From assembly GCA_016210395.1 (NCBI GenBank), contig JACQUI010000011.1, positions 1 to 11,808 on the forward strand: a DNA stretch of 11,808 nt. Direction: 5' to 3'. Both the position numbers and the translations under genes were made by a program. Of this stretch, positions 1 to 5,913 are shown piece after piece. Under the pieces are notes generated by a model. The model was given only the letters and a program-made list of their open reading frames with translations, ran no database searches and had not been told where the DNA came from. The stretch is from Chloroflexota bacterium. Its GTDB lineage: Bacteria; Chloroflexota; Dehalococcoidia; Lucifugimonadales; JACPCL1. Numbering within the stretch: position 1 is the first letter of the stretch; every line of letters begins with the position of its first letter.

Positions 1-2
1 CG

Positions 3-623
3 ACCCAGGCGCTTGCGTCGAGGGATACCCCCTGGTGGCGGCGGGCCGATGCGCTGGCTGAGCGGCTGGACAGGCTGGAGCGTGTAGTAAGGGAGTTGGT
101 TGAAGGACAAGGGAGTTTGGAGGAGTCGTATCGCAAAGGGGTAGAGGAGGCCGGGGCTGCCTACCGGACCGCTGTGCAGCGCATCGAGAAGCTGGAAGAG
201 GCGGTCAGGGACCTGGCACGGCTGGTCGAAAGCCAGCACCCCGGTGTCAAAGCGGATGCATCCAGAGACTCCGCAAAGGAGACGCATGATGAAAAGCCCA
301 CCGGCGTGAAGAGCGCAGCCGTTCAGCGCCTGGTGGACGAAGTGAACGCAGCCTGGGCAAACGAGCAACAAGCTACCGAAGCTGCGGAGCGGCTTGCAGT
401 TCACGGACGGCGTCTGGAGGCGGAGCTGCAACTCATCAGGGACCAGGGGCAGACGTGGCCGCCTGGCCAGATATGGAGCCCCATCAGGCACGCCGATGAA
501 GTCGGCTGGAGGCTGAGAGCGCTGGAAGCCAACCTGCGTGAGCGGCGCCGGCTCCGGCGTTGGTCTTGGCTGGGACTGCTCTGGGCTCGGCGGCCGTGGC
601 GCGGCAAGCGGTTATTTCGGTGA
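3..623 (+). CDS. Coiled-coil protein, 3' part only
   Basis: The frame is open from the window's left edge to the TGA at 621-623, giving at least 206 residues. No start is visible upstream, so the gene begins outside the window. A TTG at 96 could be called as a start, but the reading before it (ADALAERLDRLERVVREL) is already a good heptad helix, so I treat it as internal. The first ~75 residues and a later stretch around residues 115-155 are rich in E, R, L and A with heptad spacing, as expected of a coiled coil. The last ~25 residues are strongly basic (RRRLRRW, RRPWRGKR) with a short Trp/Leu patch, perhaps contacting membrane or nucleic acid. I see no catalytic motif, signal peptide or clear membrane span and assign no function. 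It is followed by about 880 bases without a gene. Confidence 0.6.
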   Translation, partial: TQALASRDTPWWRRADALAERLDRLERVVRELVEGQGSLEESYRKGVEEAGAAYRTAVQRIEKLEEAVRDLARLVESQHPGVKADASRDSAKETHDEKPTGVKSAAVQRLVDEVNAAWANEQQATEAAERLAVHGRRLEAELQLIRDQGQTWPPGQIWSPIRHADEVGWRLRALEANLRERRRLRRWSWLGLLWARRPWRGKRLFR

Positions 624-672
624 CGTGGGCGATGGTAGAGCGCCTAGGCTTTGACGTATTGTTGCGCCATCT

Positions 673-753
673 GGGGCAAGCCCCCTAGTGGAACGGGGCA
701 TGTGCCCCAAACTGGCTTGGGGCAGGAAGCAAGCTGGGATGGGGCAAATGCCC
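673..753. repeat. Three small hairpins sharing a GGGGCA core
   Basis: Three short palindromes occur within 81 bases: GGGGC-AA-GCCCC at 673-684, GGGGCA-TG-TGCCCC at 695-708, and GGGCA-AA-TGCCC at 742-753. A further unpaired GGGGCA lies near 718-723. All share the same core with a two-base centre. They lie just after the coiled-coil gene, but none is followed by a T-run, so I do not call them a terminator. Confidence 0.55.
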
Positions 754-1415
754 TTCGAGAAGGAGCGGGACGCAAGAAGGCCGGTCAATGTCTGCGGGCG
801 ATCAGCAGCGCGAGCAATTGCTCTTGGTGGACGTGGACGAATACCGGTGGCCCAGCGTTTGCCGCCCAGCCATGAGTGGCCTTACGCCCACGTGTCACAG
901 ACGCACGGCCGTAGTGCGTCCTGGTCAGCATTCGAGGGGGCTGGGTAGAGGGCCCGCTGGCGGCTCCTGCAGCACGGCGTTGCTCCTGGTCCGTAGGTCG
1001 CGTCCATCCGCTCCATTCCAGCAAGCACTTTGGCCGGCGGGCCGCGCAGACCATTGTCCGGCGGCGCGATGCCTTCCATACTGAAGATGTTTTCTGGCTT
1101 TGCTGGGTTTCAACTGCCGAGAAACCCGGAGGGCTCGCCCCGATGCCCTGGCGCTACGCTGGATGCCCTGGAACCCCGACTGGTCGGGGCGGGAGGGGAA
1201 GGAGCATCGCTCTCCGGCGGTTCGCTCAAGCGGGGCAATGGTAGCTTGACACTTCCCTGCTCGATGTCTGCCCTGCATCGTAGCAGATGAGCAGGCAAGA
1301 CCCGTCTGCCCTTTGGCCCGCCTTATCCATGTGCTGGGCCTGCCTCGAACTATGCCCCTGAGGCACGTCCTCCGCCCTTTCGCTGGCTCACCCTTCATTC
1401 CCCTCTCGTACTGTG

Positions 1416-1450
1416 CACGTTTCCACCACGTCTGCATCAACACGTTTCCA
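1416..1450. repeat. 10-bp direct repeat CACGTTTCCA, spaced 25 bp
   Basis: CACGTTTCCA occurs at 1416-1425 and again at 1441-1450, 25 bp apart start to start. The pair lies about 70 bp upstream of the leader of the HTH gene, so it could be a regulator binding site. That role is inference from position only. Confidence 0.4.
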
Positions 1451-1502
1451 TCCCAGGAATCCAAGGCAATCTGTGCTCTAAGGCTACCGATCCTTTGACA
1501 CG

Positions 1503-1529
1503 AAGGAGGTGATTCCCATGCACGCCTGA
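1503..1529 (+). promoter_or_regulatory. Strong Shine-Dalgarno with three-codon ORF (M-H-A-stop)
   Basis: AAGGAGGTGA at 1503-1512 is an extended match to the anti-Shine-Dalgarno sequence of 16S rRNA. It sits 7 bases before ATG 1518-1520, which is followed by CAC GCC and then TGA at 1527-1529. So an excellent ribosome binding site serves a peptide of three residues. A terminator-like hairpin begins 33 bases later and the HTH gene follows. This is the arrangement of a translated leader before an attenuator. A decayed former gene start is the alternative. Confidence 0.4.
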
Positions 1530-1562
1530 CCTTTCGCCCTTCGCCCCTGCCCTGACCGTGAA

Positions 1563-1608
1563 CACAGCCCCGGCAAGCCCAAGTGGCTTCCGGGGCTGTG
1601 CGCTTTTT
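1563..1608 (+). terminator. Intrinsic terminator or attenuator before the HTH gene
   Basis: An 11-bp perfect stem pairs CACAGCCCCGG (1563-1573) with CCGGGGCTGTG (1590-1600). An inner 5-bp stem (AAGCC 1575-1579, GGCTT 1585-1589) is offset by a single bulged C, with loop CAAGT. CGC and then TTTTT at 1604-1608 follow directly. This is a textbook Rho-independent terminator shape on the plus strand. It lies between the three-codon ORF and the HTH gene. It therefore either ends an upstream transcript or conditionally stops transcription into the regulator. Confidence 0.65.
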
Positions 1609-1643
1609 GGGCCCTCGAGGTTCTCACCACCAGCAAATCCCAG

Positions 1644-1660
1644 AAGGAGGTCTCGACATG
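1644..1660 (+). promoter_or_regulatory. Alternative ribosome binding site and start for the HTH gene
   Basis: AAGGAGGT at 1644-1651 stands 6 bases before ATG 1658-1660. That ATG opens a frame running without a stop into the HTH gene, which would give a 168-residue form. The intervening 53 codons have a less GC-biased third position than the HTH part and a low-complexity S/P/R/T translation. They also contain a hairpin (GGAGCA 1741-1746 with TGCTCC 1768-1773, and inner CCCGA 1749-1753 with TCGGG 1761-1765). I read this part as leader, but translation from here cannot be excluded. Confidence 0.4.
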
Positions 1661-1816
1661 ACTCACGCCCATGCTCAGTCCAGGAGTCCCCCAACAAGAA
1701 AAGAACGGCCGCACTCCCGAACCTGGAAAGCACGACCGTCGGAGCAGCCCCGAGAGCAAGTCGGGATTGCTCCTCAATTCTACACCACAAGCGCACGATT
1801 GAGGAGGTCAATGACC

Positions 1817-2164
1817 ATGGATGCCAGACAGTTCGCTTACTCCTTGACCCCAACCCCTTTCCGCACGGAGGCCACCGCCATTGACCTGGTGCACACCGAG
1901 GGACTCCTCAAATCCCTGTGCCCAGGCTGCCGGCAGCGTGTTGTTGAGCGAGTGGCAGGCCGTTCCAAGATGTCCGTGAACGCCGAAGCACTCTGGGAGT
2001 ACCTGGAGCGTCACAACCTCAGCCAGAACGACCTGGCCCGATCCCTCGGTATCACCAGTGGCTACCTGAGCCTGCTGGTCAACGGCCTGCGTCACCCATC
2101 ACCAGCCATGCGCCGCAGGCTCGCTTCCGTCATCAACGCGCCCAACCTGTTTATCCGGACGTAG
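1817..2164 (+). CDS. Small XRE/Cro-type helix-turn-helix regulator
   Basis: This encodes 115 residues from ATG 1817. GAGGAGGT at 1801-1808 lies 8 bases upstream; an ATG at 1811 in the same frame is only 2 bases from that site, so I prefer 1817. GC bias at third codon positions strengthens from here. Residues ~57-110 form a Cro/C1-type HTH: NLSQNDLARSLGITSGYLSLLVNG carries the scanning and recognition helices, followed by the helix of PSPAMRRRLASVI. The N-terminal 55 residues contain a single CPGC pair (Cys35, Cys38) and no known domain. It should be a cytoplasmic DNA-binding protein, a likely transcriptional regulator whose target is unknown. It has no operon partner: hairpins flank it on both sides. 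An in-frame upstream start at 1658 would add 53 residues. The family call is firm; a phage or plasmid origin is possible but not shown. Confidence 0.75.
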   Translation: MDARQFAYSLTPTPFRTEATAIDLVHTEGLLKSLCPGCRQRVVERVAGRSKMSVNAEALWEYLERHNLSQNDLARSLGITSGYLSLLVNGLRHPSPAMRRRLASVINAPNLFIRT

Positions 2165-2182
2165 GCTCGTCTTAAGAGGGAC

Positions 2183-2227
2183 CAATGGCCAGCGCCGATG
2201 CTCACGACGTGGGCTGGCGCTGGTCAT
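2183..2227. terminator. Long hairpin between two converging genes
   Basis: A 13-bp stem (2183-2195 with 2215-2227, one G-U pair) encloses a second 6-bp stem (GCTCAC 2199-2204, GTGGGC 2208-2213, one G-U pair, loop GAC). It lies 18 bases after the HTH stop and also downstream of the minus-strand pseudogene that ends at 2301. It could thus end transcripts from both sides. There is no clean T-run on either strand, only ATTCTTGT on the plus strand, so efficiency is uncertain. Confidence 0.5.
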
Positions 2228-2300
2228 TCTTGTCAGGACACTCTGCGGCGCGCACCAGCACCACGATATCCTGCCGACATCCGTGGTCCTTGACCTGCGC

Positions 2301-2684
2301 CTACTCGTGAATCTGGATGTTCCCTCCGGACAGGACGCCATCCCCGGTCTGGAGGACGCCGCCTTCCCAGAGCTGGAAGCGGTCGTTCTTCCCCAGCTCC
2401 CCGTTGTCCTCAACGTAGGCGACGAACGTCTGCCCGGCCTTGTCTGTCCCGGCGACCCACGCCTTCTTCCCATCGGCGTAGCGGCCCGCCAGCCGGCGGA
2501 AGCCCCGCTCCAGGGCGAGGCGCTGGGCCTCCCTGGCCAGGCTGGTCTTGCCGATGCCCGCCTCGTCGGTGATAAAGAGGAGACCTCCCTGTCCGCGGGC
2601 GGCGGCCTCCAGCGCGGCCTAAAGCGCCTGGACCTCGCGCCCTCTCTCGACAAAGGCGCGGGCTGGATGCACCTGGGACGCCAT
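2301..2684 (-). pseudogene. Chimeric remnant: ATPase N-terminus joined to a GGNIQIH tail
   Basis: One minus-strand frame runs from ATG 2684-2682 to TAG 2303-2301 (128 codons) and is interrupted by an in-frame TAG at codon 22 (plus-strand cta at 2619-2621). Codons 10-72 resemble the start of the AAA/STAND ATPase region of LuxR- or cyclase-linked regulators: AFVERGREVQAL, then GQGGLLFITDEAGIGKTSLA. The first glycine of the P-loop (GEAGIGKT) is Asp40 here. From about codon 73 the protein changes to KAGQTFVAYVEDNGELGKND and ends LSGGNIQIHE, the typical end of secreted post-COAP-1-like repeat domains. These two parts do not belong together in any family I know, so this looks like a deletion fusion that then acquired a stop. 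No intact ATPase or secreted partner adjoins it. Recognition of both halves is from memory of the motifs. Confidence 0.7.
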
Positions 2685-3031
2685 GGGCCATCCCCCTTCG
2701 GGCAGCGGGGTCCCCCGCCAGGATGGGCCTATTCTATTCGGAAGCTGCGCCATGTCAAGGAGAAGTCGTCACAAGACACACTCATGATGCACATAATTCA
2801 GCAATGGTGCCGGGGCATCAACAGGAAGCGGTCCACAGCGAAATCGCTCCCAACTTGCGTTCCGGCACGACGTGATACGTGTGCCACACCATCTTCTGGG
2901 AATTTCCTGGGAACTTGCTGAGAACCATCCGCTGCGTCTCAAGGCCCTGTTACCTCCAGAATAACAGTAACTCGACAGCGCGCTCTTGACCCGTGGGAAC
3001 AGGACCAAGGCGCTTTGGTAGGAGGCACAGC
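2685..3031. other. Divergent intergenic region before the histidine kinase
   Basis: About 350 bases separate the pseudogene start from the kinase start. The minus frame 2769-3008 has no recognisable product. Structural elements are an imperfect palindrome at 2864-2885 and a smaller inverted repeat, GTTAC 2949-2953 with GTAAC 2967-2971, about 60 bases before the kinase ATG. The promoter should lie here, but I cannot point to a good -35/-10 pair. Confidence 0.4.
2864..2885. promoter_or_regulatory. 22-bp imperfect palindrome, possible operator
   Basis: GGCAC-g-ACGT (2864-2873) is mirrored by ACGT-GTGCC (2877-2885) around GAT. Only one base is bulged, so 9 of the 10 left-arm positions pair. It lies in the divergent spacer about 150 bases before the kinase start. 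The form suits a dimeric regulator site; that role is inferred. Confidence 0.35.
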
Positions 3032-4099
3032 ATGGCTACCCAGGATGCGGCTAACCAACCAGTGACAACGCCAGGACCGGGCGCGGCAGTTGCCCGATTC
3101 TTCTGGAGGGCCGTTGACAGACCGTCCATCCACATAGAAGAAGACGTCATCCAGGATTTTGCCGGGCAACTGAGTGCTGTCCAGGGCCAACGAGCGAAAT
3201 CATCTGAAATTGCCTCCTTCTCAAACACATCCGATTTCCAACGCGAGATGGAGACTGCCGAGATGGCGCAGCAACTCTTAGAAGCGAGGCGCCAGGTCAA
3301 GGAGGTGCAGGCCGAGCTATCGCTAGCGCACCGCAGGCTAGCGCAAGGAGAGCGCCTGTATGCCCTGGGGGAAATGGCCGGCGCCATTGCCCATGACTTC
3401 AGCAATGCGCTGACGCCCATACTAGGTTTCACCGATCTGTTCTTGGCAAACCCGGACCTCCTGAAGGACCAGGAGAAGGCCTTGAGGCGATTAGCCTGTT
3501 GCCATCAGTCCGCCAAGAACGCCGCCGCGCTCGTCGCAAAGCTGCGGGCGTTCCACAAGCCGAACGAATCGGAAGAAGCGGAAGGGCTGAAGCCCCTGAA
3601 TCTACAGGCAGTAGCCGAAAAGGCAGTGGCCGATACCCAGTACTTCTGGAACGACAGGGCGAGGGCGCGAGGCATTGGCATAAACGTCTCGGTTGTCGCC
3701 AGCGGCGACTCCACTGTGCTTGGCAGCGCCACGGAAATGAATAGAATGCTCACAAACCTCATCCTGAACGCTGTTGATGCGATGCCGCGGGGTGGGACCA
3801 TCGTTCTGCAACTGCGACAGGAGGCAACTTCAGTGGTGGTCGAGGTGATGGACTCGGGCACTGGGATGCCAGAGGAAGTGCGCCGGCGCTGCTTCGATGC
3901 GTACTTCACGACCAAGGGGGAACAAGGCACCGGCCTTGGCCTCGCGATCGTGCGCCAGATTGTGCATCGCCACAGTGGCAGGATAGATGTGCGGAGTGTG
4001 GCTGGGGAAGGCACTACTTTTGTCATCACGCTGCCGAGAACTACGTCGTCCCTACTGGCGGTCGAGGAGGTGTCTCAGGATTGTGGCCTCAGTGCGTAG
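3032..4099 (+). CDS. Soluble sensor histidine kinase (orphan)
   Basis: This encodes 355 residues from ATG 3032, with AGGAGG at 3020-3025 and 6 bases of spacing. A GTG at 2993 would add 13 residues but has no such site. Residues ~60-110 are a predicted coiled coil (EMAQQLLEARRQVKEVQAEL). The H-box is LGEMAGAIAHDFSNALTPIL with phospho-acceptor His121 (HisKA-type dimerisation domain). The catalytic HATPase domain shows the N box (NLILNAVDAMPRGG, Asn246), G1 box DSGTGMP (Asp274), F box (CFDAYFTTK) and G2 box GTGLGLA (299-305), so all key residues are present. There is no transmembrane segment and no PAS or GAF domain, hence a cytoplasmic kinase sensing through its N-terminus or a partner. AHDFSN with G2 spacing resembles NtrB-like kinases. 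No response regulator lies in the window, so it is an orphan here. The S8 protease follows 267 bases later under its own probable promoter. Confidence 0.93.
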   Translation: MATQDAANQPVTTPGPGAAVARFFWRAVDRPSIHIEEDVIQDFAGQLSAVQGQRAKSSEIASFSNTSDFQREMETAEMAQQLLEARRQVKEVQAELSLAHRRLAQGERLYALGEMAGAIAHDFSNALTPILGFTDLFLANPDLLKDQEKALRRLACCHQSAKNAAALVAKLRAFHKPNESEEAEGLKPLNLQAVAEKAVADTQYFWNDRARARGIGINVSVVASGDSTVLGSATEMNRMLTNLILNAVDAMPRGGTIVLQLRQEATSVVVEVMDSGTGMPEEVRRRCFDAYFTTKGEQGTGLGLAIVRQIVHRHSGRIDVRSVAGEGTTFVITLPRTTSSLLAVEEVSQDCGLSA

Positions 4100-4253
4100 C
4101 TCAAGAGTCGGTGCGCGTGGCTGCACTGAGGAGAGTGACTCGATCTTGTTCGGCTGGGCGTCCATAGGGACTACGCCTCACTACTCGCCCCTCGGTAGCT
4201 CAAGTCCCAGTCCTGAAACGTGCGAAAGGCGAGTTACTGGTAGCGATTTCCTA

Positions 4254-4282
4254 TTGACAGGAATCTGAGTCAAAGCCAATAT
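4254..4282 (+). promoter_or_regulatory. Candidate sigma-70 promoter for the S8 protease
   Basis: A perfect TTGACA at 4254-4259 is followed after 17 bases by CAATAT (4277-4282), which matches 3 of 6 positions of TATAAT. The GTG start of the protease is about 85 bases downstream. Inverted repeats follow directly: ATGTCC 4281-4286 with GGACAT 4312-4317, and GTCCC 4283-4287 with GGGAC 4301-4305. These could form an operator or a leader hairpin. The rest of 4100-4366 holds no gene. Confidence 0.45.
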
Positions 4283-4366
4283 GTCCCGCAAGAACCGTAT
4301 GGGACCACGTAGGACATCGTAGCCAGCTACGTTTGGAGCGCGCGACGGTCACGAAAGGAGCGACCA

Positions 4367-5842
4367 GTGGGGCCAAATCAGACGGAAGGACCAAGAGGGT
4401 CCAGCGAGCTTATTGTCATTGCAAATACCGACGATACATCGGCTCTGAAGGACTTCATAGCAAGCCAACACGGACAGATGGTCCCTGTGTTCCCGAACAT
4501 CAAGCCGGGGCAGGATGCGCCGGGCGTTACCGGTACACATCCCTCTAGGTTCTACATTGTATGGGAAGTTCCCCAGGGCAAGCTGGAGGAGTTGGCGAAT
4601 AAACTGCGCAGTCACACATCCGTGGCCGCTGCATATGTCAAACCGCCCGCGCGCACGGCAGGTGGGCTGCCTGCTGGAATGATTGGAGCCGGGGTGAAAC
4701 CCATAGCAGATTTTGGAGGCGACCAAGGGTATCTAGATGACAATGCGAACGGGATCAACGCGCGCCTTGCTTGGGGAAAGGCCAACGGCAGAGGCGCCGG
4801 AGCGACGATAGTTGACATAGAGTTTGGATGGAACCTGAATCACCAGGACTTGCAGTTGGCGGCGCCAGGCTCCCCAGCATTCCTCGTCCCCGGTTCTCCG
4901 GGAATCGTCGCCTCAGCAAGACAGATAGAGCATGGAACGGCAGTCCTCGGCATCTTGAAGGCCAAACATGACGGCCTTGGGATCAACGGGATTTGCCCAG
5001 ACGCTCACGTCCGAGGGTCGGCTGTGGGCGCAAGAGTAGATACCGCGACTGCGATCTCCAATGCTATCAGCTATTTGGCCACGGCGAATGGGCCGAAGAT
5101 CATTCTCATTGAGCTTCAACGCGAAGACAGGTCCGGAGGGGGAGCGCCAGGATGGGATGACACACCGGGATGGGACGATACGCCAACCGGCGGCGGCGGC
5201 AAGTTTCTTCCCATTGAGTGGTGGGAGGAAGACCTTGCGGCCATCCAGATGGCCACCGCGGCGGGTATCACCGTCGTCGAAGCGGCGGGCAATGGTGCGG
5301 CGGATCTCGATGACCCGGCGTACGATGTCAACCCTGTGATCGGGGGCGCCAACCTCTTCTCTGGGGCCTGGAGGAACCCGCTCAACCCTGCAAACCCACA
5401 GTCGGGAGCGATCATCGTAGGGGCAGGAGCACCGTTGCCGAACTACCAAGGGCACAGGTGGAATGGAGCCACTCGTCACAACTGGGCTCACCCACATCCA
5501 CGTGCGACTCGGTCGCGCTTGGGTTTTTCGAATTTCGGGAAGCGAGTTGATGTCCAGGGGTGGGGGTCGGGGGTCTACACGTGTGGCTATGGTGAGCTAG
5601 TAGGTGGAGGGGTGGCCAACCACGACAGGTGGTACACGGCGTGGTTCAACGGCACGTCCAGCGCGGCTGCCATTGTTGCCGGCGCCGTGGCCTGTTATCA
5701 AGCCCACTGGCACGTGCGTGGGCCGGCCAAGGATCCTACCGCCACTCGAAACGAATTCAAAGCGAAGTGCACTGCCCAGACTCTTGGCCCATTCAATGGC
5801 AATATTGGCGGATTGCCCCAGCTCTCTGATCTAACCAGTTAG
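4367..5842 (+). CDS. Subtilisin-like serine protease (S8), no signal peptide
   Basis: This encodes 491 residues from GTG 4367, preceded by AAAGGAG at 4354-4360 with 6 bases of spacing. Residues ~13-95 resemble an I9-type propeptide/inhibitor fold (SELIVIANTDD ... SVAAAYVKPPA). The peptidase domain spans ~125-450 with the complete triad: Asp150 in ATIVDIEFGW, His189 in IEHGTAVLG, Ser431 in NGTSSAAAIVAGA. Oxyanion Asn309 lies in VEAAGNGA. WNLNHQDL and HGTAVLG fit the S8 subgroup found in bacterial multidomain proteases. An acidic hexapeptide PGWDDT occurs twice at 261-272, then a Gly run, probably a surface loop. The N-terminus is hydrophilic with no signal peptide or lipobox, so the enzyme is predicted to be intracellular or exported by an unusual route. 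There is no C-terminal anchor or sorting domain. It ends about 70 bases from the converging STAND ATPase gene. Substrate unknown. Confidence 0.92.
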   Translation: MGPNQTEGPRGSSELIVIANTDDTSALKDFIASQHGQMVPVFPNIKPGQDAPGVTGTHPSRFYIVWEVPQGKLEELANKLRSHTSVAAAYVKPPARTAGGLPAGMIGAGVKPIADFGGDQGYLDDNANGINARLAWGKANGRGAGATIVDIEFGWNLNHQDLQLAAPGSPAFLVPGSPGIVASARQIEHGTAVLGILKAKHDGLGINGICPDAHVRGSAVGARVDTATAISNAISYLATANGPKIILIELQREDRSGGGAPGWDDTPGWDDTPTGGGGKFLPIEWWEEDLAAIQMATAAGITVVEAAGNGAADLDDPAYDVNPVIGGANLFSGAWRNPLNPANPQSGAIIVGAGAPLPNYQGHRWNGATRHNWAHPHPRATRSRLGFSNFGKRVDVQGWGSGVYTCGYGELVGGGVANHDRWYTAWFNGTSSAAAIVAGAVACYQAHWHVRGPAKDPTATRNEFKAKCTAQTLGPFNGNIGGLPQLSDLTS

Positions 5843-5913
5843 CGGGAAACGACTATGCGTTTGCCTGATTGAGGCCGCAAGCACTCGGCGACTCCACGGC
5901 GCAGGTCCAGGCC

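Larger units (their letters stand above)
624..1500. other. Long gene-free, hairpin-rich stretch
   Basis: I find no convincing gene on either strand. The open frames here (for example 925-1464 minus and 788-1084 plus) have erratic, low-complexity translations rich in R, S, P and G, no recognisable motif and no good ribosome binding site. The stretch does hold compact structure: three short hairpins at 673-753, a 7-bp stem at 1105-1111/1121-1127, a perfect 7-bp inverted repeat at 1174-1180/1183-1189, a 10-bp direct repeat (GATGCCCTGG) at 1142 and 1162, and another (CACGTTTCCA) at 1416 and 1441. I looked for tRNA, rRNA, tmRNA and RNase P hallmarks and recognised none. It may be degraded coding DNA, an unannotated structured RNA, or both. 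Confidence 0.5.

Noticed and set aside
788..1084. 98-codon plus-strand frame with a plausible start (EQLLLVDVDEY)
   Set aside because: Only the first ~20 residues look protein-like; the rest is a Cys/Arg/Pro-rich run with no domain, and the ribosome binding site is poor.
1402..1412. Minus-strand AGTACGAGAGG, as in the sarcin-ricin loop of 23S rRNA
   Set aside because: The surrounding bases do not match 23S rRNA on either side, so the 11-base match appears to be chance.
925..1464. 179-codon minus-strand open frame
   Set aside because: The translation is basic and erratic with no motif, no usable ribosome binding site, and overlaps structured DNA; GC-rich DNA readily gives such frames.
1503..1515. 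Resemblance to the complement of the 16S rRNA 3' end
   Set aside because: No other 16S sequence adjoins it; it is a strong Shine-Dalgarno, not an rRNA fragment.
2099..2653. 184-codon minus-strand frame across the pseudogene and the hairpin
   Set aside because: The neighbouring frame carries the recognisable ATPase and GGNIQIH motifs; this one is an Arg/Ser-rich shadow.
2993..3031. GTG start giving the histidine kinase 13 more residues
   Set aside because: ATG 3032 has a well-spaced AGGAGG, whereas the GTG has none.
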